14,739 nt of DNA from Legionellales bacterium (GTDB taxonomy: Bacteria; Pseudomonadota; Gammaproteobacteria; WLWR01): contig WLWR01000018.1 of the NCBI GenBank assembly GCA_012103495.1, forward strand, positions 1-14,739, read 5' to 3'. Shown here piece by piece: positions 14,564-14,739 of the stretch; the first letter of the stretch is position 1, and each line of letters starts with the position of its first letter. The notes below the pieces were generated by a model. The model did no database searches and was not told where the DNA came from. It was given only the letters and a program-made list of their open reading frames with translations. The translations under genes were made by a program, and so were the position numbers.

Positions 14564-14739
14564 ATGAAGTTAACAACCACAACTTTAGCAATCGCTGCGC
14601 TAGGTATAAGTAGTGCCGCAAATGCAGCAATAAGTGCTACATCAGCAGCGACTAGTGCAGCATCAGCAGAAGGGTTTGTAGATACCTTTGACGATAAATA
14701 TCTAGGCTCAAAAACATCAGCACCCACAGTAGATAATGA
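14564..14739 (+). CDS. Exported protein with MOMP-like signal peptide (partial)
   Basis: An ATG opens a frame of 58 codons that runs off the right edge without a stop. The first 22 residues form a signal peptide nearly identical to that of MOMP paralogue 2 (MKLTTTTLAIAALGISSAANAA). What follows is unlike the MOMPs: an Ala/Ser/Thr-rich segment (residues about 23-36), then EGFVDTFDDKYLGSKTSAP. The paired Cys of the MOMPs are absent. It is exported, probably to the outer membrane or periplasm. The family cannot be told from this fragment. A weak Shine-Dalgarno (GATAGG) precedes it. The ORF on the opposite strand is a shadow. Confidence 0.7.
   Translation, partial: MKLTTTTLAIAALGISSAANAAISATSAATSAASAEGFVDTFDDKYLGSKTSAPTVDN

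Overview
The window (14,739 bases, moderately AT-rich) looks like a chromosomal segment from a gammaproteobacterium of the order Legionellales. The main evidence is a pair of tandem outer-membrane proteins that fit the Legionella major outer membrane protein (MOMP) family, supported by a cytoplasmic leucine-rich-repeat protein of the kind that serves as a host-directed effector in that group. I cannot name a genus or species.

Layout. (1) 1-890, minus strand: the start of a nonribosomal-peptide-synthetase-type protein that runs off the left edge. Its adenylation domain is interrupted inside core motif A3 and continues in frame as Gly-X-Y collagen-like sequence. (2) 1486-4841, plus strand: ftsE-ftsX (cell-division ABC system, overlapping genes), then yicC (endoribonuclease family) and rlmB (23S rRNA 2'-O-methyltransferase), nearly abutting. 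(3) 4985-6801: an oxidative-stress block, with sodB on the minus strand divergent from a plus-strand grxD-peroxiredoxin pair. (4) 6802-9566: an accessory stretch holding a wrecked IS66 transposase, a 3' fragment of a tRNA-Leu gene that looks like an integration scar, and a 455-residue leucine-rich-repeat protein with recent internal duplications. (5) 9567-11224, minus strand: pyrC and rnt, coupled by an ATGA overlap. (6) 11728-14739, plus strand: two diverged MOMP-family porins, then the first 58 codons of a third exported protein that reuses almost the same signal peptide but has an unrelated mature sequence.

A dispersed repeat with a common head (TATACCCAT, a variable spacer, ACTTGAAG, then roughly A/C-TGCGAA) lies in at least six intergenic gaps, in both orientations. 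In three copies the conserved tail is followed by a perfect palindrome whose sequence differs between copies.

The housekeeping genes are ordinary. The points worth a second look are the adenylation/collagen junction at the left edge, the tRNA-scar plus effector-like gene set between otherwise conserved genes, the repeat family, and the reused signal peptide. No complete new multi-gene system is evident.
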